Source of the DNA: CAIVVT01 sp052145115
GTDB taxonomy: Bacteria > Acidobacteriota > Terriglobia > Bryobacterales > Bryobacteraceae
Assembly (NCBI GenBank): GCA_052145115.1
Contig: JBKQPG010000104.1
Coordinates: 18,238-82,237 of the forward strand
Direction: 5' to 3'
Length of the DNA stretch: 64,000 nucleotides
The position numbers and the translations under genes are program-made. Below the pieces are notes generated by a model. It saw only the letters and a list, made by a program, of their open reading frames with translations. It was not told the DNA's origin and searched no databases. Below, in pieces: positions 6,623 to 14,209 of this stretch. How positions within the stretch are numbered: the first letter of the stretch is position 1; each line of letters opens with the position of its first letter.

Positions 6623-9271
6623 CTAAGGAATCGCGTGCTTGCGGGGCCGCGCGTTGACGCCATCCAACAAGCCACTCAGTTGCGCGGCCATCTCTTTCAC
6701 CCGCGGCTGGCGCAGAATCTCCGCCGCCCGCCCCGGCGTCGGGCACACTGTGAACCGGCCCTGAGCGAACTCCCGCCAGCCCAGACGCGGATCGTCGAGG
6801 ATCAACGTGCCGCGCGGCTCGTCCGCGGCTATGATCTGAACCACTTCGCAAGCCAGCGGTTTCGCCCAATAGCTGCGGCCCGCCTGCCGGTGCGCATGAT
6901 CCGTCCTTTCCAACGACGCCACCAGGCGTTTGAGGCCGGCGCGCAACAATAGTCGCCGCCACAGCACCGCGCTCCTGATTCTCACCCGCTCCGTAAGCAC
7001 TTTGAGATGCGAGCCCAGCTCGGCCGGCCCGGGCCAATGCCCTGTTCTCAACATCCGCCATCCCTGCCGCGCGTAATCCTTCCAGTGGCGCAACAGCTTC
7101 GGATACCCGGGCGCCGGGACCTCTATGAAAACAACCATGGCGACATCCTCGCCCGCCGCGATCAACTGCCGCGCCACTTCGAACGCGAAGATCCCGCCGT
7201 AACAGCGTCCGGCGAGCAGATACGGACCGCCATTGCGCGCCTCGCGGATGGCCTTCATGAAGCGCTCCGCCGCCTCTTCCACCGTGTACGCGCCCCGCTC
7301 CGCCAGGGGCCGGGGATCGCGCACCACGAAGAACGGTTGGTCGTTCCCCAGCGCCTGCGCCAGCAGCCGGAAGTCATACGGATTCTCGCTCGCCCCGGGA
7401 AAGCAGAAGATCGGAACCCGTGTCCCATGCGGTTGCAGCGCCACCAGCGGCGACCCGGCCCGCCGTTGCCGTTCGGGCGGCGCCAATTCCGCGCCCAGCA
7501 CCATTCTGGCCAGGGTCGCGATGTCCGGGTTGAGGAAGAAGTCCGGTTCCTCCAGTTGCGACGGCGCCAGGCCGAACTGCTGTTCCACCTCAGTCAGCAT
7601 CAGCACAGCGCTGAACGAGTCTCCGCCCAGACTGAAGAAATCGCCCTTGCCGCTGCCTGTCTCGACCCCCAGGATCCCTTTCCAGATCTGCGCAATCTGC
7701 TCCTCAATCGCCGCGGCCGGCCCGCTCGCCCGTTCCGCGGCCGTGGTCGTCTGATCCATCAGTGGCGTGACTTCTCCCGCCAGGGATTCGCGCCTGGGCT
7801 TTCCGGTGGGTCCCCTGGGAATCGCCTCCCGAAAGAAGATCCGCCGCGGCACTTTGAAAAGAGCGAGCCGCTCCGCGGCAAAGCGGCGCAGTTCCTGTTC
7901 CGATACAGTCCCACCTGCGCGCAGCACCACGGCGGCTGCGATATCTTCTCCCAGAGTCGGGTGCGCCACGCCGAATGCCGCCGCTTCGGCCACGGCCCGG
8001 TGCGCCGCCAGGACGGCGTCCACTTCCGCCGGAATGATCTTCTCACCCCCGCGGTTAATGATCTCCTTGATCCGGCCGGTGACAAACAGAAAACCCTCGG
8101 CGTCGATGCGGCCGATGTCCCCGGTCAGAAACCAGCCGTCTCTGAAAGCCTTCCTCGTCGCCTCGGCGTCGCGGAAATAGGTTTTCACCACCGCCTGGCC
8201 GCGCACCACGATCTGGCCCTCGCACGGTGCCGGCACGAGTGCGCCGCTCTCGTCCATGATGCCGACTTCCACTTCGCCGCCGCTCCGGCCGGCCGATCCG
8301 CGCTTGCGCCCGGCGCTCAGCGGCGTGTTGCTGGTGACCAGGCCTGTCTCCGTCATGCCGTAGCCTTCCAATACGGGCACGCCCAGCGCGCGCTCCAGCG
8401 CGTCCATCAGATTCTGCGGCAGCGGCGCGCCGATCGAGCGCACAAAACGCAGAGCCGTGCGTTCCCGCAGGGTCGCATGCTTCTGAACCGTCGGCAGGAT
8501 CGCGTCGTGCAGCGCCGGCCCGGCCGTGTACCACGTGGGGCGAAGCTCGTCGAGCCAGCTCGGGAAATGCCGCGCATCGAAGCCTGCGGTCGAGATCAGG
8601 CTGCCCCCGGCAAGAAACTGCGATATGGCGGCCACCATGCCCTGCGCATGGAACAGCGGCATCATGCTGAGCAGCCGGTCGGCGGCGCTTAAACCGAGCA
8701 TCCGCCTTGTATTGGCGGCCATCACCAGCAGATTCAGGTGGGTCAGCGGAACCACCTTCGCTCCGCCCGTGGTGGCCGAGGTGTGGATCAGTATCGCGAC
8801 GTCATCGGCGGCGGGCCGCTCCCATTCAGGCGCGGGCCCGCAGCCCGCGCCGCGCGCCATCTCGGCCCATTCCAGAACCTCGCATCCGGCTGCCCGGCCA
8901 ACCGTCGCCGCCGCGCAATCCGAGCGCTCGACGATCAGCGCGCGCGCACCCAGATTCGTCAGGTACTGTTCCAATTCACTCTGCGTGAACGCGGGATTCA
9001 GCGGCGCGCAAATCGCAACCGCTGGAATGGCCAGCAACAGCGCCACAACGTCGGCGCCATCCGGCAGGCTGAAGGCGACTATGTCTGTGCGCTTCAGGCC
9101 GAGCTGCGCGAACATGCGCGCCAGGGCCTCGATCCGCGCCAGGAGTTCACGGTACCCAATCGCGGGCTGACCCGGCGCCAGCAGGGCAATCGAGTCCGGT
9201 GCCATGCGGGCGCGCGCCTGCAGCTCGTCCAGGAAGCCTTCCACTTGTACGGGCGATCCTTGCGCTGCCAT
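6623..9271 (-). CDS. Adenylation-carrier-thioesterase protein (single-module NRPS-like)
   Basis: An 882-residue enzyme. The adenylation domain (about 10-510) has the ATP loop TSATTGGAK near residue 165 (usual TSGTTGxPK), GYGMTET near 303, FLTGDIGR, and a late GPTGKPRRE with the conserved Lys. The carrier domain has GGDSFS, with Ser552 for phosphopantetheine. The thioesterase-like domain (about 625-880) has GRCYGG with Cys690 where Ser is usual; the expected Asp is Glu (FIEVPAPG) and the late His is not seen (TPGRAAEILRQP). It should activate a carboxylic acid and load it on its own carrier; no condensation domain is present. The start at 9271 precedes the A-domain homology; an extension to 9472 is translated noise. 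The gene lies between PadR/membrane-protein genes and MacB-like permeases on the same strand, suggesting a small acyl or aryl product. Confidence 0.85.
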   Translation of the reverse strand: MAAQGSPVQVEGFLDELQARARMAPDSIALLAPGQPAIGYRELLARIEALARMFAQLGLKRTDIVAFSLPDGADVVALLLAIPAVAICAPLNPAFTQSELEQYLTNLGARALIVERSDCAAATVGRAAGCEVLEWAEMARGAGCGPAPEWERPAADDVAILIHTSATTGGAKVVPLTHLNLLVMAANTRRMLGLSAADRLLSMMPLFHAQGMVAAISQFLAGGSLISTAGFDARHFPSWLDELRPTWYTAGPALHDAILPTVQKHATLRERTALRFVRSIGAPLPQNLMDALERALGVPVLEGYGMTETGLVTSNTPLSAGRKRGSAGRSGGEVEVGIMDESGALVPAPCEGQIVVRGQAVVKTYFRDAEATRKAFRDGWFLTGDIGRIDAEGFLFVTGRIKEIINRGGEKIIPAEVDAVLAAHRAVAEAAAFGVAHPTLGEDIAAAVVLRAGGTVSEQELRRFAAERLALFKVPRRIFFREAIPRGPTGKPRRESLAGEVTPLMDQTTTAAERASGPAAAIEEQIAQIWKGILGVETGSGKGDFFSLGGDSFSAVLMLTEVEQQFGLAPSQLEEPDFFLNPDIATLARMVLGAELAPPERQRRAGSPLVALQPHGTRVPIFCFPGASENPYDFRLLAQALGNDQPFFVVRDPRPLAERGAYTVEEAAERFMKAIREARNGGPYLLAGRCYGGIFAFEVARQLIAAGEDVAMVVFIEVPAPGYPKLLRHWKDYARQGWRMLRTGHWPGPAELGSHLKVLTERVRIRSAVLWRRLLLRAGLKRLVASLERTDHAHRQAGRSYWAKPLACEVVQIIAADEPRGTLILDDPRLGWREFAQGRFTVCPTPGRAAEILRQPRVKEMAAQLSGLLDGVNARPRKHAIP

Positions 9272-9368
9272 GCACCCTCGGCTTCCAGCGAGTATACAGC
9301 AGGTCTGATCCGTAATCAGCGCCGATCCGGTTGTGCGAACGATTTCGCCGCGACAGTCCACTGGCCCC

Positions 9369-10481
9369 TTATGCGGGGATTGGAAGCGCGCTCTGATCGC
9401 TTCCCTGGCCCCACGCATTCGCCGCCCATGCCGCGACGGCCAGGCACAGCGGCAGAGCATACTCCAGGGCAAAGACCAGCGCGATATATGCGGGGATGCG
9501 CTCGTGGTAGAGCGGCAAGTAACCGTGCTCCATGAGGAGTTTGATGAGGGCTGAAATGCCGGGCAGAGCGGTCAGAATGCCGCGGGCGGGTTGAGCGATA
9601 CCCAGCTTCCCCAAGACGCGCAGGAGCAGCCCCGCGATTAGGACAAGAACAATCGAGTTGACAACAGTTTGTGTGATCAACGGAAGCTGCACCACACCGC
9701 GATACGCGTAACTGCTGGCAGAGCCGGATTCGAGCGATGGCCATGCTCCAGGAGGCTGCACCACACCGCGATACGCGTAACTGCTGGCAACCGCGGCGGC
9801 CACCGGCACGGCGGCGAGGATTCCTCGCGCCAGCCTCCCAACCCCCAGCGTCTTCATGACCAGGACGAACAGGGCCACGGCGACAGCCGGCATGAGCCAG
9901 TTGGCGACCCTATATTCGCTCACTAGCAGCCGGAGCATAGGGAGATACCAGAATGCGGCTTTGCATAGGACAACACCCGCCAGCGCAACCACAGCGCCCC
10001 GGGCCAGTCTTCCGGCACTGAACCTCTTCATGATCAGCAGCAGGAGCGCCAGCGCAAAAACGACCTTGAGCGCGTCAATCCCGCTCAATACGCCGATGAT
10101 GTAGATCGTCCGGTGGGCGTACTCGGACGGCCTGTGCGCCATGAAAAGACGCATGAAGGGGCTCGAAATCCTGAGAAGAGTGCGATGGAGCACGCTTGTG
10201 CCGGCCTGCTGGAAAAGCAACGCGCCAAGGACCGCCAGCGCCGTTCGCAGCCGCAGAATGCTCCCCCCGGAGGCCGTCGCCGCCTCCAAATGCATCGCCG
10301 GAGCGGCGCGCAGCGTATCGGCCAGGGTCCGCCCCCACAGCAGCGCCACGCGCCTCCGGCTACCGCCGCAGTGCCGCAATTGGTCTCGCAACAACTGCAG
10401 CATCGGCTCCTCATACTCGCGCCGGAAGGCCGCGGGGTAGGCCAGCAGCAGCGAGCGGTAGACCCGCTCCGAGAGCGTCAT
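9369..10481 (-). CDS. Multi-helix membrane protein of a PadR operon
   Basis: A 370-residue protein. The first 65 residues are soluble and basic (LSERVYRSLLLAYPAAFRREY...), resembling the prefix found before duplicated orphan permeases in Acidobacteria. About eight hydrophobic helices follow. No FtsX or MacB core is visible, so it is not a full permease. Function unknown. Its start overlaps the PadR stop by 4 bp (10478-10481), so the two are translationally coupled and PadR probably controls it. An internal 35-bp direct repeat makes the decapeptide SSYAYRGVVQ occur twice, 23 residues apart. Confidence 0.7.
   Translation of the reverse strand: MTLSERVYRSLLLAYPAAFRREYEEPMLQLLRDQLRHCGGSRRRVALLWGRTLADTLRAAPAMHLEAATASGGSILRLRTALAVLGALLFQQAGTSVLHRTLLRISSPFMRLFMAHRPSEYAHRTIYIIGVLSGIDALKVVFALALLLLIMKRFSAGRLARGAVVALAGVVLCKAAFWYLPMLRLLVSEYRVANWLMPAVAVALFVLVMKTLGVGRLARGILAAVPVAAAVASSYAYRGVVQPPGAWPSLESGSASSYAYRGVVQLPLITQTVVNSIVLVLIAGLLLRVLGKLGIAQPARGILTALPGISALIKLLMEHGYLPLYHERIPAYIALVFALEYALPLCLAVAAWAANAWGQGSDQSALPIPA
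9686..9720. repeat. Intragenic direct repeat, copy 1
   Basis: 35-bp sequence beginning GCTGCACCACACC and ending ACTGCTGGCA, identical to 9755-9789. The start-to-start distance is 69 bp, exactly 23 codons, so reading frame is kept in the membrane-protein gene. Confidence 0.85.
9755..9789. repeat. Intragenic direct repeat, copy 2
   Basis: Second exact copy of the 35-bp sequence at 9686-9720. The 34 bp between the copies are not repeated after copy 2, so this is not a simple recent 69-bp tandem duplication. Confidence 0.85.
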
Positions 10482-10828
10482 GCGCCCTCCTCCGCCGTGC
10501 GCGGACGCTTCAGAAGCGCTTTCTCATACGCCGCCTGGACCAGCGTCCGCAGCCGCTCCGCTTCGGCTTTGGCCGTGGCGCTGCCGTGAGGAGTGATGCG
10601 GTAATAGCGCCGCCGCTCGGCGTTGATGCCTGGGTCTTCGCGCTCGGCGCTCTCGACGATCAGCCCGGCCTTGAGCAGCCGCTGGATCGTCCCGTACAGC
10701 GTGCCCGGTCCCAGAAGCAGCTTCCCGCCGGTGGTTGCCTGGACCTCCAGCATGATTCCGTAGCCGTGCTTCTCGCCGTCCGAGAGCGCCAGTAGAATGT
10801 GAAAAACGGCCGGTGTGAGAGGTGTCAT
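10478..10828 (-). CDS. PadR-family transcriptional regulator
   Basis: A 116-residue winged-helix repressor. The family pattern is clear: TPAVFHILLALSDGEKHGYGIM, then LGPGTLYGTIQRLLKAGLIVES, the wing RRRYYRITPHG, and a C-terminal dimerisation helix. PadR-like repressors release DNA on binding small phenolics or drugs; the ligand is unknown. The ATG at 10828 starts right at the homology; an upstream extension to 11017 is translated repeat DNA. The gene overlaps the following membrane-protein gene by 4 bp. A palindrome spanning the start region and the -10 box suggests autorepression. Confidence 0.93.
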   Translation of the reverse strand: MTPLTPAVFHILLALSDGEKHGYGIMLEVQATTGGKLLLGPGTLYGTIQRLLKAGLIVESAEREDPGINAERRRYYRITPHGSATAKAEAERLRTLVQAAYEKALLKRPRTAEEGA

Positions 10829-10846
10829 ATGTCCGTTACGGATATA
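10828..10846. promoter_or_regulatory. Probable PadR operator (palindrome)
   Basis: TCCGT-T-ACGGA (10832-10842) extends outward to nine paired positions per arm with one mismatch, spanning 10828-10846. It overlaps the -10 box and the start codon of padR, as expected for autorepression. Direct reading; binding is inferred. Confidence 0.6.
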
Positions 10847-10873
10847 ATGTACGCGGATGCATCGGCTTGTCAA
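10844..10873 (-). promoter_or_regulatory. Sigma-70 promoter of the PadR operon
   Basis: On the minus strand, a perfect -35 TTGACA (10868-10873) is followed after 18 bp by CATTAT (10844-10849), four of six to TATAAT. Transcription should start about 7 bases later, leaving a leader of only about ten bases before ATG 10828. Confidence 0.6.
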
Positions 10874-10935
10874 GAGGTTTGAATGCGGTATCGGTTGTCG
10901 AAAGATCAGGGGCCGAAGATGGGACCGGGCTGGGG

Positions 10936-11541
10936 GGACCAAACGTCGGCACGAGCGCCGACGCGGCAGACAAGAGTGTCTGCGCCACGTTGCAAAAACG
11001 CGTTTTTGGAGGAACAAAGCTAAATATCGACTTTTCTTTTTGGATCCAATGACTTAAGAGGCTATCTTTCGGGCAGTTATTCGCCAGTTATTCGGTTTTC
11101 AAAGAACGCTTTTGACAGGCCGCAAATGCGGACTCCCTGATTGAGGTTACACCCGCGTGTCAAGCCAATTCGCCGGCGGCTCAGAACTGGGGAGACGGGC
11201 GGGGAAGCCCCGGACCAAGCGTCGACAAGAATGTCGACGCGGCAGACAGGAGTGTCTGCGCCACGCTGCAAAAACGCGTTTTTGGAGGAACAAAGCTAAA
11301 TATCGACTTTGCTTTTTAGATCCAAAGACTTAAGAGGCTATCTTTCGGGCAATATTTCGCCAGTTATTCGATTTTCAAAGAACGCTCTTGTCAGGCCGCA
11401 AATGCGGACTCCCTGATTGAGGTTACACCCGCGTGTCAAGCCAATTTGCCGGCAGCTCAGAACTGAGAAGACGGGCGGGGAAGCCCCGAGCCAAGCGTCG
11501 ACAAGAATGTCGACGCGGCAGGCAAGAGTGCCCGCGCCACA
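10936..11541. repeat. 276-bp tandem repeat array with hairpins (intergenic)
   Basis: This fills the 785-bp gene-free stretch 10829-11613. Two near-identical units (about 10961-11236 and 11237-11512) and a partial third (11513-about 11541) repeat with a period of exactly 276 bp; a diverged piece precedes the first. Each unit boundary carries three palindromes in a row: a stem such as GCGTCGACA-AGAA-TGTCGACGC (11219-11240), GCAGACA-GGAG-TGTCTGC (11242-11259), and CAAAAACGCGTTTTTG (11269-11284). Their equivalents are at 10944-10963, 10966-10983 and 10993-11008. Base changes between copies are partly compensatory in the stems. Frames open through it on both strands, but none looks like a protein. 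Confidence 0.85.
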
Positions 11542-11613
11542 AGGGATATTTCGTGGCCTTTTCCGTGAAGTTTCCTCGCCACTCCCCCTACCCCGCTCCA
11601 TTCCTTTGTGACA

Positions 11614-12579
11614 ATGGAATTCATGCTCCCCGGCGCGCCATCGACCGGACTGGTTCTCGACCCGCTCTTCGAGCGCCATGACCCCGGCGAAGGCCATTTC
11701 GAGCGCCCCGCGCGCTACGCCGCTCTGCATCACGCCCTGGAGGATTCGGGACTGCTCCACTCCCTGCACCCCATCAAGCCCCGGGCCGCGCGGGACGAGG
11801 ATCTGCAGCTTGTACACACCCGCTCCTACCTCCAGGTGGTGCGCCATGACGTGGCCCGCAGGGCGCACCTGCTCAGCACCGGCGACACCGCCCTCGGCGC
11901 GCATAGCTTCGATACAGCCCTGATGGCCGCCGGCGCCTGTCTGGCCGCTGTGGACGCCATCTTCGCGGCCCAAGTGCGCAACGCCTTCGCCGCCGTCCGC
12001 CCGCCGGGCCATCACGCCACCGCCACGCGCGGCATGGGGTTCTGTGTTTTCAACAATGTGGCGATCGCCGCGCGCTATGCCCAGCGCGCCTACCACGCCG
12101 AACGTATCTTGATCGCCGATTGGGACGTCCACCACGGCAACGGCACCCAGGACATCTTCTACCGCGACCCCTCGGTCTTTGTTTTCAGCACCCACCAGTC
12201 GCCGTGGTACCCTGGCACCGGCGCACACGACGAAACCGGCGAGGATGCCGGCCGCGGCACGACCTTGAACTGCCCCTTCCACGCCGGCGCCGGCCACTCC
12301 GAGATCGTGGGCGCTTTCCGCCGCAAACTCCTGCCCGCCGCCACGGCATTCGGCCCGGACTTCGTCATCCTCTCGGCCGGCTTCGACTCGCGCCACGACG
12401 ACCCGTTGGGCCGCTTCGTACTGAAGGACGCCGACTTCGCCGAGCTGACGTCTCTGATGCTGGAGATCGCCGCTGGTTCGGCCGGCGGACGGCTGCTGAG
12501 CGTGCTCGAGGGCGGCTACAACCTGACCGGATTGGCATTGGCCACGCTGGCGCATCTGGACGCTTTACGCGGCATCTGA
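11614..12579 (+). CDS. Histone deacetylase-family amidohydrolase
   Basis: A 321-residue zinc deacetylase of the HDAC/acetoin-utilisation/acetylpolyamine amidohydrolase superfamily, which removes acetyl groups from lysine or polyamines. The hallmark residues are present: paired His in VRPPGHHAT near residue 133, the zinc site in DWDVHHGNGTQ near 170, the second zinc Asp in SAGFDSRHDDP near 253, and the Gly-Gly-Tyr loop LEGGYNL near 302. The sequence resembles class II-like bacterial enzymes. The start is uncertain: GTG 11608, ATG 11614 and ATG 11623 are in frame and none has a clear Shine-Dalgarno. It stands alone after the repeat array. Confidence 0.92.
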   Translation: MEFMLPGAPSTGLVLDPLFERHDPGEGHFERPARYAALHHALEDSGLLHSLHPIKPRAARDEDLQLVHTRSYLQVVRHDVARRAHLLSTGDTALGAHSFDTALMAAGACLAAVDAIFAAQVRNAFAAVRPPGHHATATRGMGFCVFNNVAIAARYAQRAYHAERILIADWDVHHGNGTQDIFYRDPSVFVFSTHQSPWYPGTGAHDETGEDAGRGTTLNCPFHAGAGHSEIVGAFRRKLLPAATAFGPDFVILSAGFDSRHDDPLGRFVLKDADFAELTSLMLEIAAGSAGGRLLSVLEGGYNLTGLALATLAHLDALRGI

Positions 12580-12639
12580 GCCGCGCGCCCGACGCGCTTT
12601 AGGGCTCAAAAACAGCTCAAAAGCGCCTCAAAAACAGGC

Positions 12640-12660
12640 AAAAAACATGCGGCCGCCATG
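12640..12660 (-). terminator. Possible terminator of the DUF4097 gene
   Basis: Read on the minus strand, a short hairpin CATGGCGGCCGCATG (12646-12660) is followed directly by six T (12640-12645) and further T-rich DNA. It lies 8 bp after the DUF4097 stop. The stem is short, so efficiency is doubtful. Confidence 0.45.
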
Positions 12661-12667
12661 CACGCGC

Positions 12668-13486
12668 CTAGTCGCGCAGGACATGGATCGATCCGTCGCC
12701 CGAGCGGATCTTGAGAGTTCGTCCGCCGCCGTTCATGCGGCCGTGCAGGTCGTGGCCGCCGACAACGCCGGATGTGGTCACGGGGAAGTTGACCTCGATG
12801 CTGCCATCGCCGGTGTGGGCGTCGAGATCGGCGGCGAAGCCCTCGGGCAGGCGCAAGGTCACGTGGCCGTCGCCGGTGCTGATATCCCAAGCCGAAGCGA
12901 TCTTCGACCCGGCCATCAGCTCGGCTTCGATGCTGCCGTCGCCCGTGTGCAGAGTCAGCGCGTCCAAACGCCCGCGGAGGCGAATGCTGCCGTCGCTCGA
13001 GTTGGCATCCAGCGTGCCGTCGACACGCGTGGCCTCAATGTGGCCATCGCCGGTTCTGACTTTCAGCGTGCCGCGCACCCCATCCAGGCTGATCGAGCCG
13101 TCGTGGGTGTGGACGCTGGCCAGCGCGCCATTGGGGACCCGGATCTCCACGTGGATGGAGTGGTTGCCCATGTTGAACCAACTGCCCCCGTGCGGCACAC
13201 GGACGTCCAGTTCGACGCGGTCGCCGTTCTGGCGGTCGATTACTTGCACGCCGTTGGGCCCGATGCTCCAGCCGCTGACCATGACGCGCGCCTCGATGCG
13301 TTTGGCGTCGGTCCCGGTGAGAGTGACGCGGCCGTCGTCGACCTCGACGCGCAGGTCGGCGGTGCCGTTAATAGTGAAGTCCTTGCTCCAATCCGCGCCG
13401 GCGGCGGTCAAGGAACTGGCCAATAACAGCGGGCCGGCGCCCACGGCCAGCAGTCTCAGGCAGCGCAACAGCATGGTCGTTCTCAT
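12668..13486 (-). CDS. Secreted DUF4097 beta-helix protein
   Basis: A 272-residue protein with an N-terminal signal peptide (about 1-30, ending TAAGA) and then a DUF4097 putative adhesin fold. From about residue 120 it consists of short repeats with the motif T/H-G/S-D-G-S/H-I, for example HTHDGSIS, VRTGDGHIE, NSSDGSIR, LHTGDGSIE, STGDGHVT, HTGDGSIE and RSGDGSIH, about 20 residues apart, the pattern of a right-handed beta-helix. Function unknown; such proteins often sit beside sigma/anti-sigma genes and here it is divergent from one. A strong AGGGAGG lies only one base before ATG 13486, too close, and 13 bases before the next in-frame ATG (13474), so the true start is uncertain. Confidence 0.85.
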   Translation of the reverse strand: MRTTMLLRCLRLLAVGAGPLLLASSLTAAGADWSKDFTINGTADLRVEVDDGRVTLTGTDAKRIEARVMVSGWSIGPNGVQVIDRQNGDRVELDVRVPHGGSWFNMGNHSIHVEIRVPNGALASVHTHDGSISLDGVRGTLKVRTGDGHIEATRVDGTLDANSSDGSIRLRGRLDALTLHTGDGSIEAELMAGSKIASAWDISTGDGHVTLRLPEGFAADLDAHTGDGSIEVNFPVTTSGVVGGHDLHGRMNGGGRTLKIRSGDGSIHVLRD

Positions 13487-13633
13487 GCCTCCCTACGATG
13501 ATGTCATACGAGTTCCGGGGTGCCGAGGTTCCACCCGCGGAAGGGTCCATGCAGCGGAGCGTCGGGCTGAGCCGTGTTGCAGGCTTGCCGCCATGGGACG
13601 GAGCGCACAGCTATGCTATGAGACAGAGCCCAG

Positions 13634-14209
13634 ATGTTCCTCCTGGCTTTCGCGCTCGGCTCCGGACCCTCGCCCTCGCGCGATGAATTCGAGCGTGCCG
13701 CGCTTCCTTACCTGCCCGAGATTTACCGCACTGCCGTCGGTCTGCTGGGCGGCAACCGCACCGAAGCCGAGGACCTGGCCCAGGATGTTTTCCTCGAAGC
13801 CTGGAAGTCCTTCCACCGCTTCGAACCCGGCACGAACATCCGCGCCTGGCTGCACAAGATCCTGGTGCACCGCGCCTCGCGCTTCCGCCGGCGACTGTTC
13901 CAGCTGCTGCCGTTCGGGAATAAGGACGAGGAGCGCGGTGATTTACCGGCAGGGGAGATCCCGGTTGAGATCGCAGTGCCCGACTATCTTTCCGATCGCC
14001 AGGTCGTCAACGCCGTAGCCAACGTCCCGGCGCCGTTCCGCGAGACGCTGATCCTGGCCGACATCCGCGAGTTCTCCTACCAGGAAATCGCCAGCATGAC
14101 CGGCGTTCCCATCGGCACCGTGATGTCGCGCCTCAGCCGGGGGCGTAAACTGCTTCGAGAGGGCCTCTCGGCCGTGGCCGCGGAACGCGGCATCGGAGGC
14201 GAGAAATGA
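13634..14209 (+). CDS. ECF-type RNA polymerase sigma factor
   Basis: A 191-residue alternative sigma factor that directs RNA polymerase to a regulon set by its anti-sigma partner. Region 2 is seen as GGNRTEAEDLAQDVFLEAW and the following FEPGTNIRAWLHKILVHR. Region 4 is the helix-turn-helix LILADIREFSYQEIASMTGVPIGTVMSRLSRGRKLLRE. Its last four bases overlap the start of the next gene, which encodes a single-pass membrane protein, the classic sigma/anti-sigma layout. A DUF4097 gene is divergent 147 bp away and may belong to its regulon. Confidence 0.93.
   Translation: MFLLAFALGSGPSPSRDEFERAALPYLPEIYRTAVGLLGGNRTEAEDLAQDVFLEAWKSFHRFEPGTNIRAWLHKILVHRASRFRRRLFQLLPFGNKDEERGDLPAGEIPVEIAVPDYLSDRQVVNAVANVPAPFRETLILADIREFSYQEIASMTGVPIGTVMSRLSRGRKLLREGLSAVAAERGIGGEK

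Noticed and set aside
10936..11541. CRISPR-like array
   Set aside because: The 276-bp period without short repeats and variable spacers, and no cas genes, excludes it.
11338..12555. 405-residue minus-strand frame over the HDAC gene and repeat array
   Set aside because: The HDAC frame has all catalytic motifs; the minus-strand end simply translates repeat DNA.
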